NCBI RefSeq assembly: GCF_051401765.1
Contig: NW_027480423.1
Coordinates: forward strand, 13,020,001 to 13,084,000
Length of the DNA: 64,000 nt
Direction: 5' to 3'
DNA from: Calliopsis andreniformis
Taxonomy: Eukaryota > Arthropoda > Insecta > Hymenoptera > Andrenidae
Part shown: positions 10,759 through 23,800 of the stretch, piece after piece
Layout of the letters: each line of letters opens with the position of its first letter
How positions within the stretch are numbered: position 1 is the first letter of the stretch
The notes under the pieces: model-generated
Seen by the model: only the letters and a program-made list of their open reading frames with translations
Databases searched by the model: none
What the model was told of the DNA's origin: nothing
Position numbers and translations under genes: made by a program

Positions 10759-13700
10759 CTAACTATTCGATCTGGTGGAGCAACGCCTTAGAGTGACGCC
10801 TAAGCTGCCCGGAACGTAGAAATGACCATCACTTTCAAACTGGTTACAATTATTCCTGTTATACGATGGAAAAACTGTTGCATTTTTATTGCATTTTATT
10901 CTTCGGGCGTTGACTTCTAAGGACCTAACTATTCGATCTGGTGGAGCAACGCCCTAGGGTGAAGCCTAGGTTGCCCGGAAAGTAGAAATGTCCATAACTT
11001 TCATACTGGTAGCAATTATTCGTTTTATACGATGGAAAAACTGTTGCATTTTTATTGTATTTTATGCTTCTGGCGCTGACTTCTAAGGCCCTAACAATTC
11101 GATCTGTTTGAGCAACGCCCTAGAGTGGAGCCTTGGTTTCCCGGAACATACAAATGACCATAGCCTTCACACTGGTGGCTATTATTCGTCTTATTCGACG
11201 GAAAAACTGTTATATTTATAAGTACCTTATGCTTCTGGCGTCGTCTTCTAAGGCCCTAACTATTCGATCTGGTGGGGCAACGCCCTAGGGTGAAGCCTAG
11301 GTTGCCCGGATAGTAGAAATGACCATAACTTTCATAGTGGTTGCAATTATTCGCTTTATACGATGGAAAAACTGTTGTATTTATATTGTATTTTCAGCTT
11401 CCGGCGTTGACTTCTGAGGCCCTAACTATTCGATCTGTTGGAGCAACGCCCTAGAGTGCAGCCTTGGTTTCCCGGAACGTAGAAATGACCATGACTTTCA
11501 TACTGGTTGCAATTATTCGTTTTATACGATGGAAAAACTGTTGTATTTATATTGCATTTTATGCTTCTGACGTCGACTTCTGAGGCCCTAACTATTCAAT
11601 CTGTTGGAGCAACGCCCTAGGGTGAATCCTAGGTTGCCCGGTAAGTAGAAATGACCATAACTTTCATACTGGTGGCAATTATCCGTTTTATACGATGGAA
11701 AAACTGTTGTAATTATATTGTATATTATGCTTCTGGCGTTCACTTCTTAGGCCTTAATTATTCGATCTGGTGGACCAACGCACTAGGGTGAAGCCTAGGT
11801 TTTCCGGAACGTAGAAAAGACCATAACTTTCACACTGGTGGAAATTATTCGATTTATACAATGGAAAAACTGTTCTATTTATTTTGAGTTTTATGTTTCG
11901 CGCGTTGACTTCTAAGGCCCTAACTATTCGATCTGGTGGAGCATCGCCCTAGGGTGAAGCCTAGGTTGCCCGGAAAGTAGAAATGTCCATAACTTTCATA
12001 CTGGTTGCAATTATTCGTTTTATACGATGGTAAAACTGTTGTATTTATACTGTATTTTATGCTTCTGACGTTGACTTCTAACGCACTAACTATTCGATCT
12101 GGTGGAGCAACGCCCTAGAGTGAAACCTAGGTTGCCCGGAACGTAGAAATGACCATCACTTTCAAACTGGTTACAATTATTCCTGTTATACGATGGAAAA
12201 ACTGTTGTATTTTTGTTGCATTTGATGCTTCGGGCGTTGACTTCTAAGGCACTAACTATTCAATCTGTTGGAGCAACGCCCTAGGGTGAAGCCTAGGCTG
12301 CCCGGAAAGTAGAAATGTCCATAACTTTCATACTGGTTGCAATTATTCGTTTTATACGATGGAAAAGCTGTTGTATTTATATTGTATTTTATGCTTCTGA
12401 CGTTGACTTCTAAGGTACCAACTATTCGATCTGTTGGAGCAACGCCCTAGAGTGAAGCCTAGGTTGCCCGGAACGTAGAAATGACCATAACTTTCACACT
12501 GGTTGCAATTACTCCTGTTATATGATGGAAAAACTGTTGTATTTTTATTGCATTTGATGCTTCGGGCGTTGACTTCTAAGGCACTAACTATTCAATCTAT
12601 TGGAGCAACGCCCTAGGGTGAATCCTAGGTTGCCCGGAAAGTAGAAATGAAAATAACTTTCATACTGGTTGCAATTATCCGGTTTATACGATGGAAAAAC
12701 TGTTGTATTTATATTGTATTTTATGCTTCTGGCGTTCACTTCTCAGGCACTAACTTTTCAATCTGTTGGAGCAACGCCCTAGTGTGAATCCTAGGTTGCC
12801 CGGGAAGTAGATATGACCATTACTTTCATAATGGTTGCAATTATCTGTTTTATACGATGGAAAAACTGTTGTATTTATATTGTATTTTATGCTTCTGGCG
12901 TTCACTTCTTAGGCCTTAACTATTCGATCTGGTGGAACAACGCACTAGGGTGAAGCCTAGGTTGCCCGGAACATAGAAAAGACCATACCTTTCACACTGG
13001 TAGAAATTATTCGATTTATACAATGGAAAAACTGTTCTATTTATTTTGTGTTTTATGTTTCGCGCGTTGACTTCTAAGGCCCTAACTATTCGATCTGGTG
13101 GGGCATCGCCCTAGGGTGAAGCCTAGGTTGCCCGGAAATTAGAAATGTTCATAACTTTCATACTGGTTGCAATTATTCGTTTTATACGATGGAAAAACTG
13201 TTGTATTTATACTGTATTTTATGCTTCTGACGTTGACTTCTAACGCACTATCTATTCGATCTGGTGGAGCAACGCCCTAGAGTGACGCCTAGGTTGCCCG
13301 GAACGTAGAAATGACCATACCTTTGACACTGGTTGCTACTGTTCGTGTTATACGATGGAAAAGCTGGTTTATTTATATTGTATTTTATGCTTCTGGCGTT
13401 GACTTCTAAGGCCCTAACTATTCGATCTGGTGGAGCATCGCCCTAGGGTGAAGCCTAGGTTGCCCGGAAAGTAGAAATGTCCATAACTATCATATCGGTT
13501 GCAATTATTCGTTTTATACGATGGAAAAGCTGTTGTATTTATATTGTATTTTATGCTTCTGGCGTTCACTTCTTAGGCCCTAACTATTCGATCGGGTGGA
13601 ACAACGCCCTAGAGCGGAGCTTAGGTTGCCCGGAACGTAGAAATGACCATTACTTTCACACTCTTTGCAATTATTCATTTTATGCGATGGAAAAGCTGTT

Positions 13701-14906
13701 GCATTTTTATTGTATTTTATGCTTCTGGCGCTGACTTCTAAGGCCCTAACAATTCGATCTGTTTGAGCAACGCCCTAGAGTGAAGCCTTGGTTTCCCGGA
13801 ACATAGAAATGACCATGGCCTTCACACTGGTGGCTATTATTCGTCTTTTTCGATGGAAAAACTGTTATATTTATAAGTACCTTATGCTTCTGGCGTCGAC
13901 TTCTAAGGCCCTAACTATTCAATCTATTGGAGCAACGCCCTAAGGTGAATCCTAGGTTGCCCGTAAAGTAGAAATGAAAATAACTTTCATACTGGTTGCA
14001 ATTATCCGGTTTATACGATGGAAAAACTGTTGTATTTATATTGTATTTTATGCTTCTGGCGTTCACTTCTTAGGCACTAACTTTTCAATCTGTTGGAGCA
14101 ACGCCCTAGTGTGAATCCTAGGTTGCCCGGGAAGTAGATATGACCATTACTTTCATAATGGTTGCAATTATCCGTTTTATACGATGGAAAAACTGTTTTA
14201 TTTGTATTGTATTTTATGCTTCTGGCGTTCACTTCTTAGGCCTTAAATATTCGATCTGGTGGAACATCGCCCTAGAGTGAAGCCTAGACTGCCCGGAACG
14301 TAGAAATGACCATAACTTTCACACTGGTTGCAATTATTCGTTTTATACGATAGAAAAACTGTTGTATGTATACTGTATTTTATGCTTCTGACGTTGACTT
14401 CTAAGGCACTAACTATTCGATCTGGTGGAGCAACGCCCAAGAGTGAAACCTTGGTTGCCCGGAACGTAGAAATGACCATTACTCTCACACTCTTTGCAAT
14501 TATTCATTTTATACGATGGAAAAGCTGTTGCATTTATATTGTATTTTATGCTTCTGGCGTTGACTTCTTAGGCCCTAACTATTCGATCTGGTAGAGCAAC
14601 GCCGTAGAGTGACGCCTAGGTTGCCCGGAACGTAGATATGACCATATCTTTCACACTGGTTGCTATTGTTCCTGTTATACGATGGAAAAGCTGTTGTATT
14701 TGTATTGTACATTATGCTTCTGGCGTTGACTTCTAAGGCCCTAACTGTTCGATATGGTGGAACATCGCCCTAGGGTGAAGCCTAGGTTTCCCGGAACGTA
14801 GAGATGACCATAACTTTCACAGTTGTAGCAATTATTCGATTTATACAATGGAAAAACAGTTCTATTAGTTTTGTTTTTTATGTTTCGGGCGTTGACTTCT
14901 AAGGCA
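10759..14906 (+). repeat. 4,148-bp segmental tandem duplication, copy 2
   Basis: Second copy of the 25-monomer block, directly abutting copy 1. Identity with the start of the unit continues to about 14,935, where CGCCCTAGAG replaces the CGCCTTAGAG found at 10,783, so the right boundary is uncertain over about 29 bases of shared monomer sequence. Differences from copy 1 are the three listed there. Part of this block (about 14,520-15,350, running past its end) is also similar to 27,465-28,290 at an offset of 12,942 bp. Confidence 0.9.
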
Positions 14907-15982
14907 CTAACTATTCGATCTGGTGGAGCAACGCCCTAGAGTGAAGACTAAGATGCCCGGAACGTAGAAATGACCATAACCTTCACACTGGTTGCAATTA
15001 TTCGTTTTATACGATGGAAGAACTGTTGTATTTATACTATATTTTATGCTTCTGGCGTTGACTTCTAAGGCACTAACTATTTGATCTGGTGGAGCTACGC
15101 CCTAGAGTGAAACCTAGGTTGCCCGGAACGTAGAGATGACCATTACTTTCACACTCTTTGCAATTATTCATTTTATGCGATGGAAAAGCTGTTGCATTTA
15201 TATTGTATTTTATGCTACTGGCGTTTACTTCTTGGGCCCTAACTATTCGATCTGGTGGAGCAACGACCTAAGGTGAATCCTAGATTGCCCGGGAAGTAGA
15301 AATGACCATAACTTTCATACGGGTTGCAATTATCCGTTTTATACGATGGAAAAACTGTTGTATTTATATTGTATTTTATGCTTCTGGCGTTCACTTCTTA
15401 GGCCTTAACTATTCGATCTGGTGGAACAACGCTCTAGGGTGAAGCCTAGGTTGCCCGGCACGTAGAAATGACCATAACTTTCACACTGGTAGCAATTATT
15501 CGATTTATACAATGGAAAAACTGTTCTATTTATTTTGTGTTTTATGTTTCGCGCGTTGACTTCTAAGGCCCTAACTATTCGATCTGGTGGAGCATCGCCC
15601 TAGGGTGAAGCCTAGGTTGCCCGGAAAGTAGAAATGTCCATAACTTTCAAACTGGTTGCAATTGTTCGTTTTATACGATGGAAAAACTGTTGTATTTATA
15701 TTGTATTTTATGCTTCTGGCGTTCACTTCTTAGGCCCTAACTATTCGATCGGGTGGACCAACGCCCTAGGGTGAAGCCGTGGTTGCCCGGAAAGTAGAAA
15801 TGACCATAACTTTCAAACTGGATGCAATTATTCCTGTTATACGATGGAAAAGCTGTTACATTTATATTGTATTTTATGCTTCTAGCGTTGACTTCTTAGG
15901 CCCTAACTATTCGATCTGGTGGAGCAACGCCAGAGAGTGAAGCCGTGGTTTCCCGGAACGGAGAAATGACCATCACTTTCAT

Positions 15983-16646
15983 ACTGGTTGCAATTATACG
16001 TTTTATCCGATGGAGAAACAGTTGTACCTATATTGTATTTTATGCTTGTGGCGTTGAATTCTAAGGCACTAACTATTCGATCTGGTGGAGCAACGCCCTA
16101 GAGTGAAGCCTAGGGTGCCCGGAACGTAGAAATGACCATCACTTTCGAACTGGTTGCAATTATTCGTTTTGTACGATGGAAAAACTGTTGTATCTATACT
16201 GTATTTTATGCTTCTGACGTTGACTTCTAACGCACTAACTATTCGATCTATTGGAGCAACGCCCTAGAGTGAAGCCTTGGTTTCCCGGAACGTAGAAATG
16301 ACCATGACTTTCATACTGGTTGCAATTATTCGTTTTATACGATGGAAAAACTGTTGTATTTATATTGTATTTTATGCTTCTGGCGTTGACTTCTAAGGCA
16401 CTAACTGTTCGATCTGGTGGTGAAACGCCCTAGAGTGAAGCTTAGGTTGCCCCGAACATAGACATGACCATAACCTTCACACTGGTTGCAATTATTCGTT
16501 TTATACGATGGAAAAACTGTTGTATTTATATTGTATTTTATGCTTCTGGCGTTCACTTCTTATGCCTTAACTATTCGATCTGGTGGAACAACGCACTAGG
16601 GTGAAGCCTAGGTTTCCCGGAACGTAGAAATGGCCATAACTTTCAC
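15983..16646 (+). repeat. 664-bp four-monomer tandem duplication, copy 1
   Basis: A four-monomer unit repeated immediately downstream at an offset of exactly 664 bp (4 x 166). It is recognised by the rare TTATCCGATGGAGAAACAG monomer (16,001 and 16,665). The same four monomers occur as a single copy near 22,620-23,280 and near 33,740-34,400, so the doubling is specific to this locus. Confidence 0.88.
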
Positions 16647-17310
16647 ACTGGTTGCAATTATACGTTTTATCCGATGGAGAAACAGTTGTACCTATATTGT
16701 ATTTTATGCTTGTGGCGTTGAATTCTAAGGCACTAACTATTCGATCTGGTGGAGCAACGCCCTAGAGTGAAGCCTAGGGTGCCCGGAACGTAGAAATGAC
16801 CATCACTTTCGAACTGGTTGCAATTATTCGTTTTCTACGATGGAAAAACTGTTGTATCTATACTGTATTTTATGCTTCTGACGTTAACTTCTAACGCACT
16901 AACTATTCGATCTATTGGAGCAACGCCCTAGAGTGAAGCCTTGGTTTCCCGGAACGTAGAAATGACCATGACTTTCATACTGGTTGCAATTATTCGTTTT
17001 ATACGATGGAAAAACTGTTGTATTTATATTGTATTTTATGCTTCTGGCGTTGACTTCTAAGGCACTAACTGTTCGATCTGGTGGTGAAACGCCCTAGAGT
17101 GAAGCTTAGGTTGCCCCGAACTTAGACATGACCATAACCTTCACACTGGTTGCAATTATTCGTTTTATACGATGGAAAAACTGTTGTATTTATATTGTAT
17201 TTTATGCTTCTGGCGTTCACTTCTTATGCCTTAACTATTCGATCTGGTGGAACAACGCACTAGGGTGAAGACTAGGTTTCCCGGAACGTAGAAATGGCCA
17301 TAACTTTCAC
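16647..17310 (+). repeat. 664-bp four-monomer tandem duplication, copy 2
   Basis: Second copy. Differences from copy 1 include TTTTCTACGATGG for TTTTGTACGATGG, ACGTTAACTTC for ACGTTGACTTC, and CGAACTTAGAC for CGAACATAGAC. Copy 1 matches the single copies at 22.6 and 33.7 kb at these sites, so the changes arose in copy 2. Similarity ends where GGTAGCAATT replaces GGTTGCAATT just after 17,310. Confidence 0.85.
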
Positions 17311-17849
17311 ACTGGTAGCAATTATTCGATTTATACAATGGAAAAACTGTTCTATTTATTTTGTGTTTCATGTTTCGCGCGTTGTCTTCTAAGGCCCTAA
17401 CTATTCGATCTAGTGGAGCAACGCCCTAGGGTGAAGCCTAGGTTGCCTGGAAAGTAGAAATGTCCATAACTTTCATACTGGTTGCAATTATTCGTTTTAT
17501 ACGATGGAAGAACTGTTGTATTTATACTGTATTTTATGCTTCTGACGTTGACTTCTAAGGCACTAAGTATTCGATATGGTGGAGCAACGCCCTAGAGTGA
17601 AGCCTAGGGTGCCCGGAACGTAGAAATGACCATCACTTTCAAACTGGTTGCAATTACTCCTGTTATATGATGGAAAAACTGTTGTATTTTTATTGCATTT
17701 TATGCTTCGGGCGTTGACTTCTAAGGCACTAACTATTCAATCTGCTGGAGCAACGCCCTAGGGTGAATCCTAGGTTGCCCGGAAAGTAGAAATGACCATA
17801 ACTTTCATACTGGTTGCAATTATCAGGTTTATACGATGGAAAACTGTTG

Positions 17850-20800
17850 TATTTATATTGTATTTTATGCTTCTGGCGTTCACTTCTTAGGCCTTAACTA
17901 TTCGATCTGGTGGAACAACGCACTTGGGTGGAGCCTAGGTTTCCCGGAACGTAGAAATGGCCATAACTTTCACACTGGTAGCAATTATTCGATTGACACA
18001 ATGGAAAAGCTGTTCTATTTATTTTGTGTTTTATGTTTCGCGCGTTGACTTCTAAGGCCCTAACTATTCGATCTAGTGGAGCAACGCCCTAGAGTGAAGC
18101 CTAGGGTGCCCGGAACGTAGAAATGACCATCACTTTCAAACTGGTTGCAACTATCCCTGTTATATGACGGAAGAACTGTTGCATTTTTATTGCATTTTAT
18201 GCTTCGGGCGTTGACTTCTAAGGCACTAACTAATCAATCTTTTGGAGCATGCCCCAGGGTGAATCCTAGGTTGCCCGGAAAGTAGAAATGACCATAACTT
18301 TCATACTGGTTGCAATTATCTGGTTTATACGATGGAAAAACTGGTGTATTTATATTGTATTTTATGCTTCTGGCGATCACTTCTTAGGCCTCAACTATTC
18401 GATCTGTTAGAGCTACGCCCTAGAGTGCAACCTAGGTTGCCCGGAACGTAGAAATGACCATTTCATTCACACTCTTTGCAATTATTCATTTTATACGATG
18501 GAAAAGCTGTTGCATTTATATTGTATTTTATGCTTCTGGCGTTGACTTCTTAGGCCCTAACTATTCGATCTGTTGGAGCAACGCCTTAGAGTGAAGCCTT
18601 GGTTTCCAGGAACGTAGAAATGACCATCACTTTCATACTGGTTGCAATTATTCGTTTTATACGATGGAAAAACTGTTGTACTTATATTGTATTTTATGCT
18701 TGTGGCGTTGAATTCTAAGGCACTAACTATTCGATCTAGTGGAGCAACGCCCTAGAGTGAAGCCTACGGTGCCCGGAACGTAGAAATGACCATCACTTTC
18801 TAACTGGTTGCAACTATCCCTGTTATATGACGGAAAAACTGTTGCATTTTTATTGCATTTTATGCTTCGGGCGCTGACTTCCAAGGCCCTAACTGTCCTA
18901 TCTGTTGGAGCAACGCCCTAGGGTGAAGCCTACGTTGCCCGGAAAGTAGAAATGACCATAACTTTCATACTCGTTGCAATTATACGTTTTATACGATGGA
19001 AAAGCTGTTGTATTTATATTGTATTTTATGCTTCTTGCGCTCACTTCTTAGGCCCTAACTGTTCGATATGGTGGAACATCGCCCTAGGGTGAAGTCTAGG
19101 TTTCCCGGAACGTAGAAATGTCCACAACTTTCATACTGGTTGCAATTACTCGTTTTATACGATGGAAAAACTGTTGTATTTATACTGTATTTTATGCTTC
19201 TGACGTTGACTTCTAACGCACTATCTATTCGATCTGGTGGAGCAACGCCCTAGAGTCACGCCTAGCTTGCCCGGAACATAGAAATGACCATACCTTTGAC
19301 ACTGGTTGCTACTGTTCCTGTTATACGATGGAAAAGCTGGTTTATTTATATTGTATTTTATGCTTCTGGCGTTGACTTCTGAGGCCCTAACTATTCGATC
19401 TGGTGGAGCAACGCCCTAGGGTGAAGCCTAGGTTGCCCGGATAGTAGAAATGACCATAACTTTCATAGCGGTTGCAATTATTCGTTTTATACGATGGAAA
19501 AACTGTTGTATTTCTATTGTATTTTATGCTTCTGGCGCTGACTTCTAAGGCCCTAACAATTCGATCTGCTTGAGCAACGCCCTAGAGTGAAGCCTTGGTT
19601 TCCCGGAACATAGAAATGACCATGGCCTTCACACTGGTGGCTATTATTCGTCTTTTTCGATGGAAAAACTGTTATATTTATAAGTACCTTATGCTTCTGG
19701 CGTCGACTTCTAAGGCCCTAACTATTCAATCTATTGGAGCAACGCCCTAAGGTGAATCCTAGGTTGCCCGGAAAGTAGAAATGAAAATAACTTTCATACT
19801 GGTTGCAATTATTCGTTTTATACGATAGAAAAACTGTTGTATGTATACTGTATTTTATGCTTCTGACGTTGACTTCTAAGGCACTGACTATTCGATCTGG
19901 TGGAGCAACGCCCAAGAGTGAAACATAGGTTGCCTGGAACGTAGAAATGACCATTACTCTCACACTCTTTGCAATTATTCATTTTATACGATGGAAAAGC
20001 TGTTGCATTTATATTGTAATTTATGCTTCTGGCGTTGACTTCTTAGGCCCTAACTATTCGATCTGGTGGAGCAACGCCTTAGAGTGACGCCTAGGTTGCC
20101 CGGAACGTAGATATGACCATATCTTTCACACTGGTTGCTATTGTTCCTGTTATACGATGGAAAAGCTGTTGTATTTGTATTGTACATTATGCTTCTGGCG
20201 TTGACTTCTAAGGCCCTAACTATTCGATCTGGTGGAGCAACGACCTAGGGTGAAGCCTAGGTTGCCCGGAACGTAGAAATGACCATCACTTTCACACTGG
20301 TTGCAATTATTCCTGTTATACGATGGAAAAACTGTTGTATTTTTTTGCATTTTATGCTTCGGGCGTTGACTTCTAAGGCCCTAACTATTCAGTCTGTTGA
20401 AGCAACTCCCTAGGGTGAAGCCTAGGTTGCCCGGAACGTAGAAATGACCATCACTTTCAAACTGGTTGCAATTACACCTGTTATATGATGGAAAAACTGT
20501 TGTATTTTTATTGCATTTTATGCTTCGGGCGCTGACTTCTAAGGCACTAACTATTCAATCTGTTGGAGCAACGCCCTAGTGTGAATCCTAGGTTGCCCGG
20601 AAAGTAAAAATGACCATAACTTTCATACTGGTTGCAATTATCCGGTTTATACGATGGAAAAACTGTTGTATTTATATTGTATTTTATGCTTCTGGCGTTC
20701 ACTTCTTAGGCCTTAGCTATTCGATCTGGTTGAACAACGCACTAGGGTGAAGCCTAGGTTTCCCGGAACGTAGAAATGGCCATAACTTTCACACTGGTAG

Positions 20801-23800
20801 CAATTATTCGATTTATACAATGGAAAAACTGTTCTATTTATTTTCTGTTTTATGCTTCGGGCATTGACTTCCAAGGCCCTAACTGTCCAATCTGTTGGAG
20901 CAACGCCCTAGGGTGAGTCCTAGGTTTCCCGGAAAGTAGAAATGACCATAACTTTCATACTCGTTGCAATTATTCGTTTTATACGATGGAAAAACTGTTG
21001 TATTTATACTGTATTTTATGCTCCTGACGTTGACTTTTAAGGCACTAACTATTCGATCTGGTGGAGCAACGCCCTAGAGTGAAACCTAGGTTACCCGGAA
21101 CGTTGAAATGACCATTACTTTCACACTCTTTGCAATTATTCATTTTATACGATGGAAAAGCTGTTGTATTCATATTGTACCTTATGCTTTTGGCGTTGAC
21201 TTCTAAGGCCCTAACTATTCGATCTGGTGGTGCAACGCCCTAGGGTGAAGCCTAGGTTGCCCGGAACGCAGAAATGACCATCACTTTCACACTGGTTGCA
21301 ATTATTCCTGTTATACGATGGAAAAACTGTTGCATTTTTATTGCCTTTTATGCTTCGGGCGCTGACTTCCAAGGCCATAACTGTCCAATCTGTTGGAGCA
21401 ACGCCCTAGGGTGAAGCCTAGGTTGCCCGGAAAGTAGAAATGACCATAACTTTCATACCCGTTGCAATTATACGTTTTATACGATGGAAAAGCTGTTGTA
21501 TTTATATTGTATTTTATGCTTCTTGCGCTCACTTCTTAGGCCCTAACTGTTCGATATGGTGGAACATCGCCCTAGGGTGAAGCCTAGGTTTCCCGGAACG
21601 TAGAGATGACCATAACTTTCACAGTTGTAGCAATTATTCGATTTATACAATGGAAAAACAGTTCTATTAGTTTTGTTTTTTATGTTTCGGGCGTTGACTT
21701 CTAAGGCACTAACTATTCGATCTGGTGGAGCAACGCCCTAGAGTGAAGACTAAGATGCCCGGAACGGAGAAATGACCATAACCTTCACACTGGTTGCAAT
21801 TATTCGTTTTATACGATGGAAGAACTGTTGTATTTATACTATATTTTATGCTTCTGACGTTGACTTCTAAGGCACTAACTATTCGATCTGGTGGAGCTAC
21901 GCCCTAGAGTGAAACCTAGGTTGCCCGGAACGTAGAGATGACCATAACTTTCATACTGGTTGCAATTATCCGTTTTATACGATGGAAAAACTGTTGTATT
22001 TATATAGTATTTTATGCTTCTGGCGTTCACTTCTTAGGCCTTAACTATTCGATCTGGTGGAACAACGCACTAGGGTGAAGCCTAGGTTGCCCGGCACGTA
22101 GAAATGACCATAACTTTCACACTGGTAGCAATTATTCGATTTATACAATGGAAAAACTGTTCTATTTATTTTGTGTTTTATGTTTCGCGCGTTGACTTCT
22201 AAGGCCCTAACTATTCGATCTGGTGGAGCATCGCCCTAGGGTGAAGCCTAGGTTGCCCGGAAAGTAGAAATGTCCATAACTTTCAAACTGGTTGCAATTA
22301 TTCGTTTTATACGATGGAAAAACTGTTGTATTTATATTGTATTTTATGCTTCTGGCGTTCACTTCTTAGGCCCTAACTATTCGATCGGGTGGACCAACGC
22401 CCTAGGGTGAAGCCGAGGTTGCCCGGAAAGTAGAAATGACCATAACTTTCAAACTGGATGCAATTATTCCTGTTATACGATGGAAAAGCTGTTGCATTTA
22501 TATTGTATTTTATGCTTCTGGCGTTGACTTCTTAGGCCCTAACTATTCGATCTTGTGGAGCAACGCCAGAGAGTGAAGCCTTGGTTTCCCGGAACGGAGA
22601 AATGACCATCACTTTCATACTGGTTGCAATTATACGTTTTATCCGATGGAGAAACAGTTGTACCTATATTGTATTTTATGCTTGTGGCGTTGAATTCTAA
22701 GGCACTAACTATTCGATCTGGTGGAGCAACGCCCTAGAGTGAAGCCTAGGGTGCCCGGAACGTAGAAATGACCATCACTTTCGAACTGGTTGCAATTATT
22801 CGTTTTGTACGATGGAAAAACTGTTGTATCTATACTGTATTTTATGCTTCTGACGTTGACTTCTAACGCACTAACTATTCGATCTATTGGAGCAACGCCC
22901 TAGAGTGAAGCCTTGGTTTCCCGGAACGTAGAAATGACCATGACTTTCATACTGGTTGCAATTATTCGTTTTATACGATGGAAAAACTGTTGTATTTATA
23001 TTGTATTTTATGCTTCTGGCGTTGACTTCTAAGGCACTAACTGTTCGATCTGGTGGTGAAACGCCCTAGAGTGAAGCTTAGGTTGCCCCGAACATAGACA
23101 TGACCATAACCTTCACACTGGTTGCAATTATTCGTTTTATACGATGGAAAAACTGTTGTATTTATATTGTATTTTATGCTTCTGGCGTTCACTTCTTATG
23201 CCTTAACTATTCGATCTGGTGGAACAACGCACTAGGGTGAAGCCTAGGTTTCCCGGAACGTAGAAATGGCCATAACTTTCACACAGGTAGCAATTATTCG
23301 ATTTATACAATGGAAAAACTGTTCTATTTATTTTGTGTTTCATGTTTCGCGCGTTGTCTTCTAAGGCCCTAACTATTCGATCTAGTGGAGCAACGCCCTA
23401 GGGTGAAGCCTAGGTTGCCTGGAAAGTAGAAATGTCCATAACTTTCATACTGGTTGCAATTATTCGTTTTATACGATGGAAGAACTGTTGTATTTATACT
23501 GTATTTTATGCTTCTGACGCTGACTTCTAACGCACTAACCATTAGATGTGGTGGAGCAACGCCCTAGAGTGAAACCTAGGTTGCCCGGAACGTAGAAATG
23601 ACCATTACTTTCACACTCTTTGCAATTATTCATTTTATACGATGGAAAAGCTGTTGCATTTATATTGTATTTTATGCTTCTGGCGTTTACTTCTTGCGCC
23701 CTAACTATTCGATCTGGTGGAGCAACGCCTTAGAGAGGCGCCTAGGTTGCCCGGAACGTAGAAATGACCATATCTTTCACACTGGTTGCTATTGTTTCTG

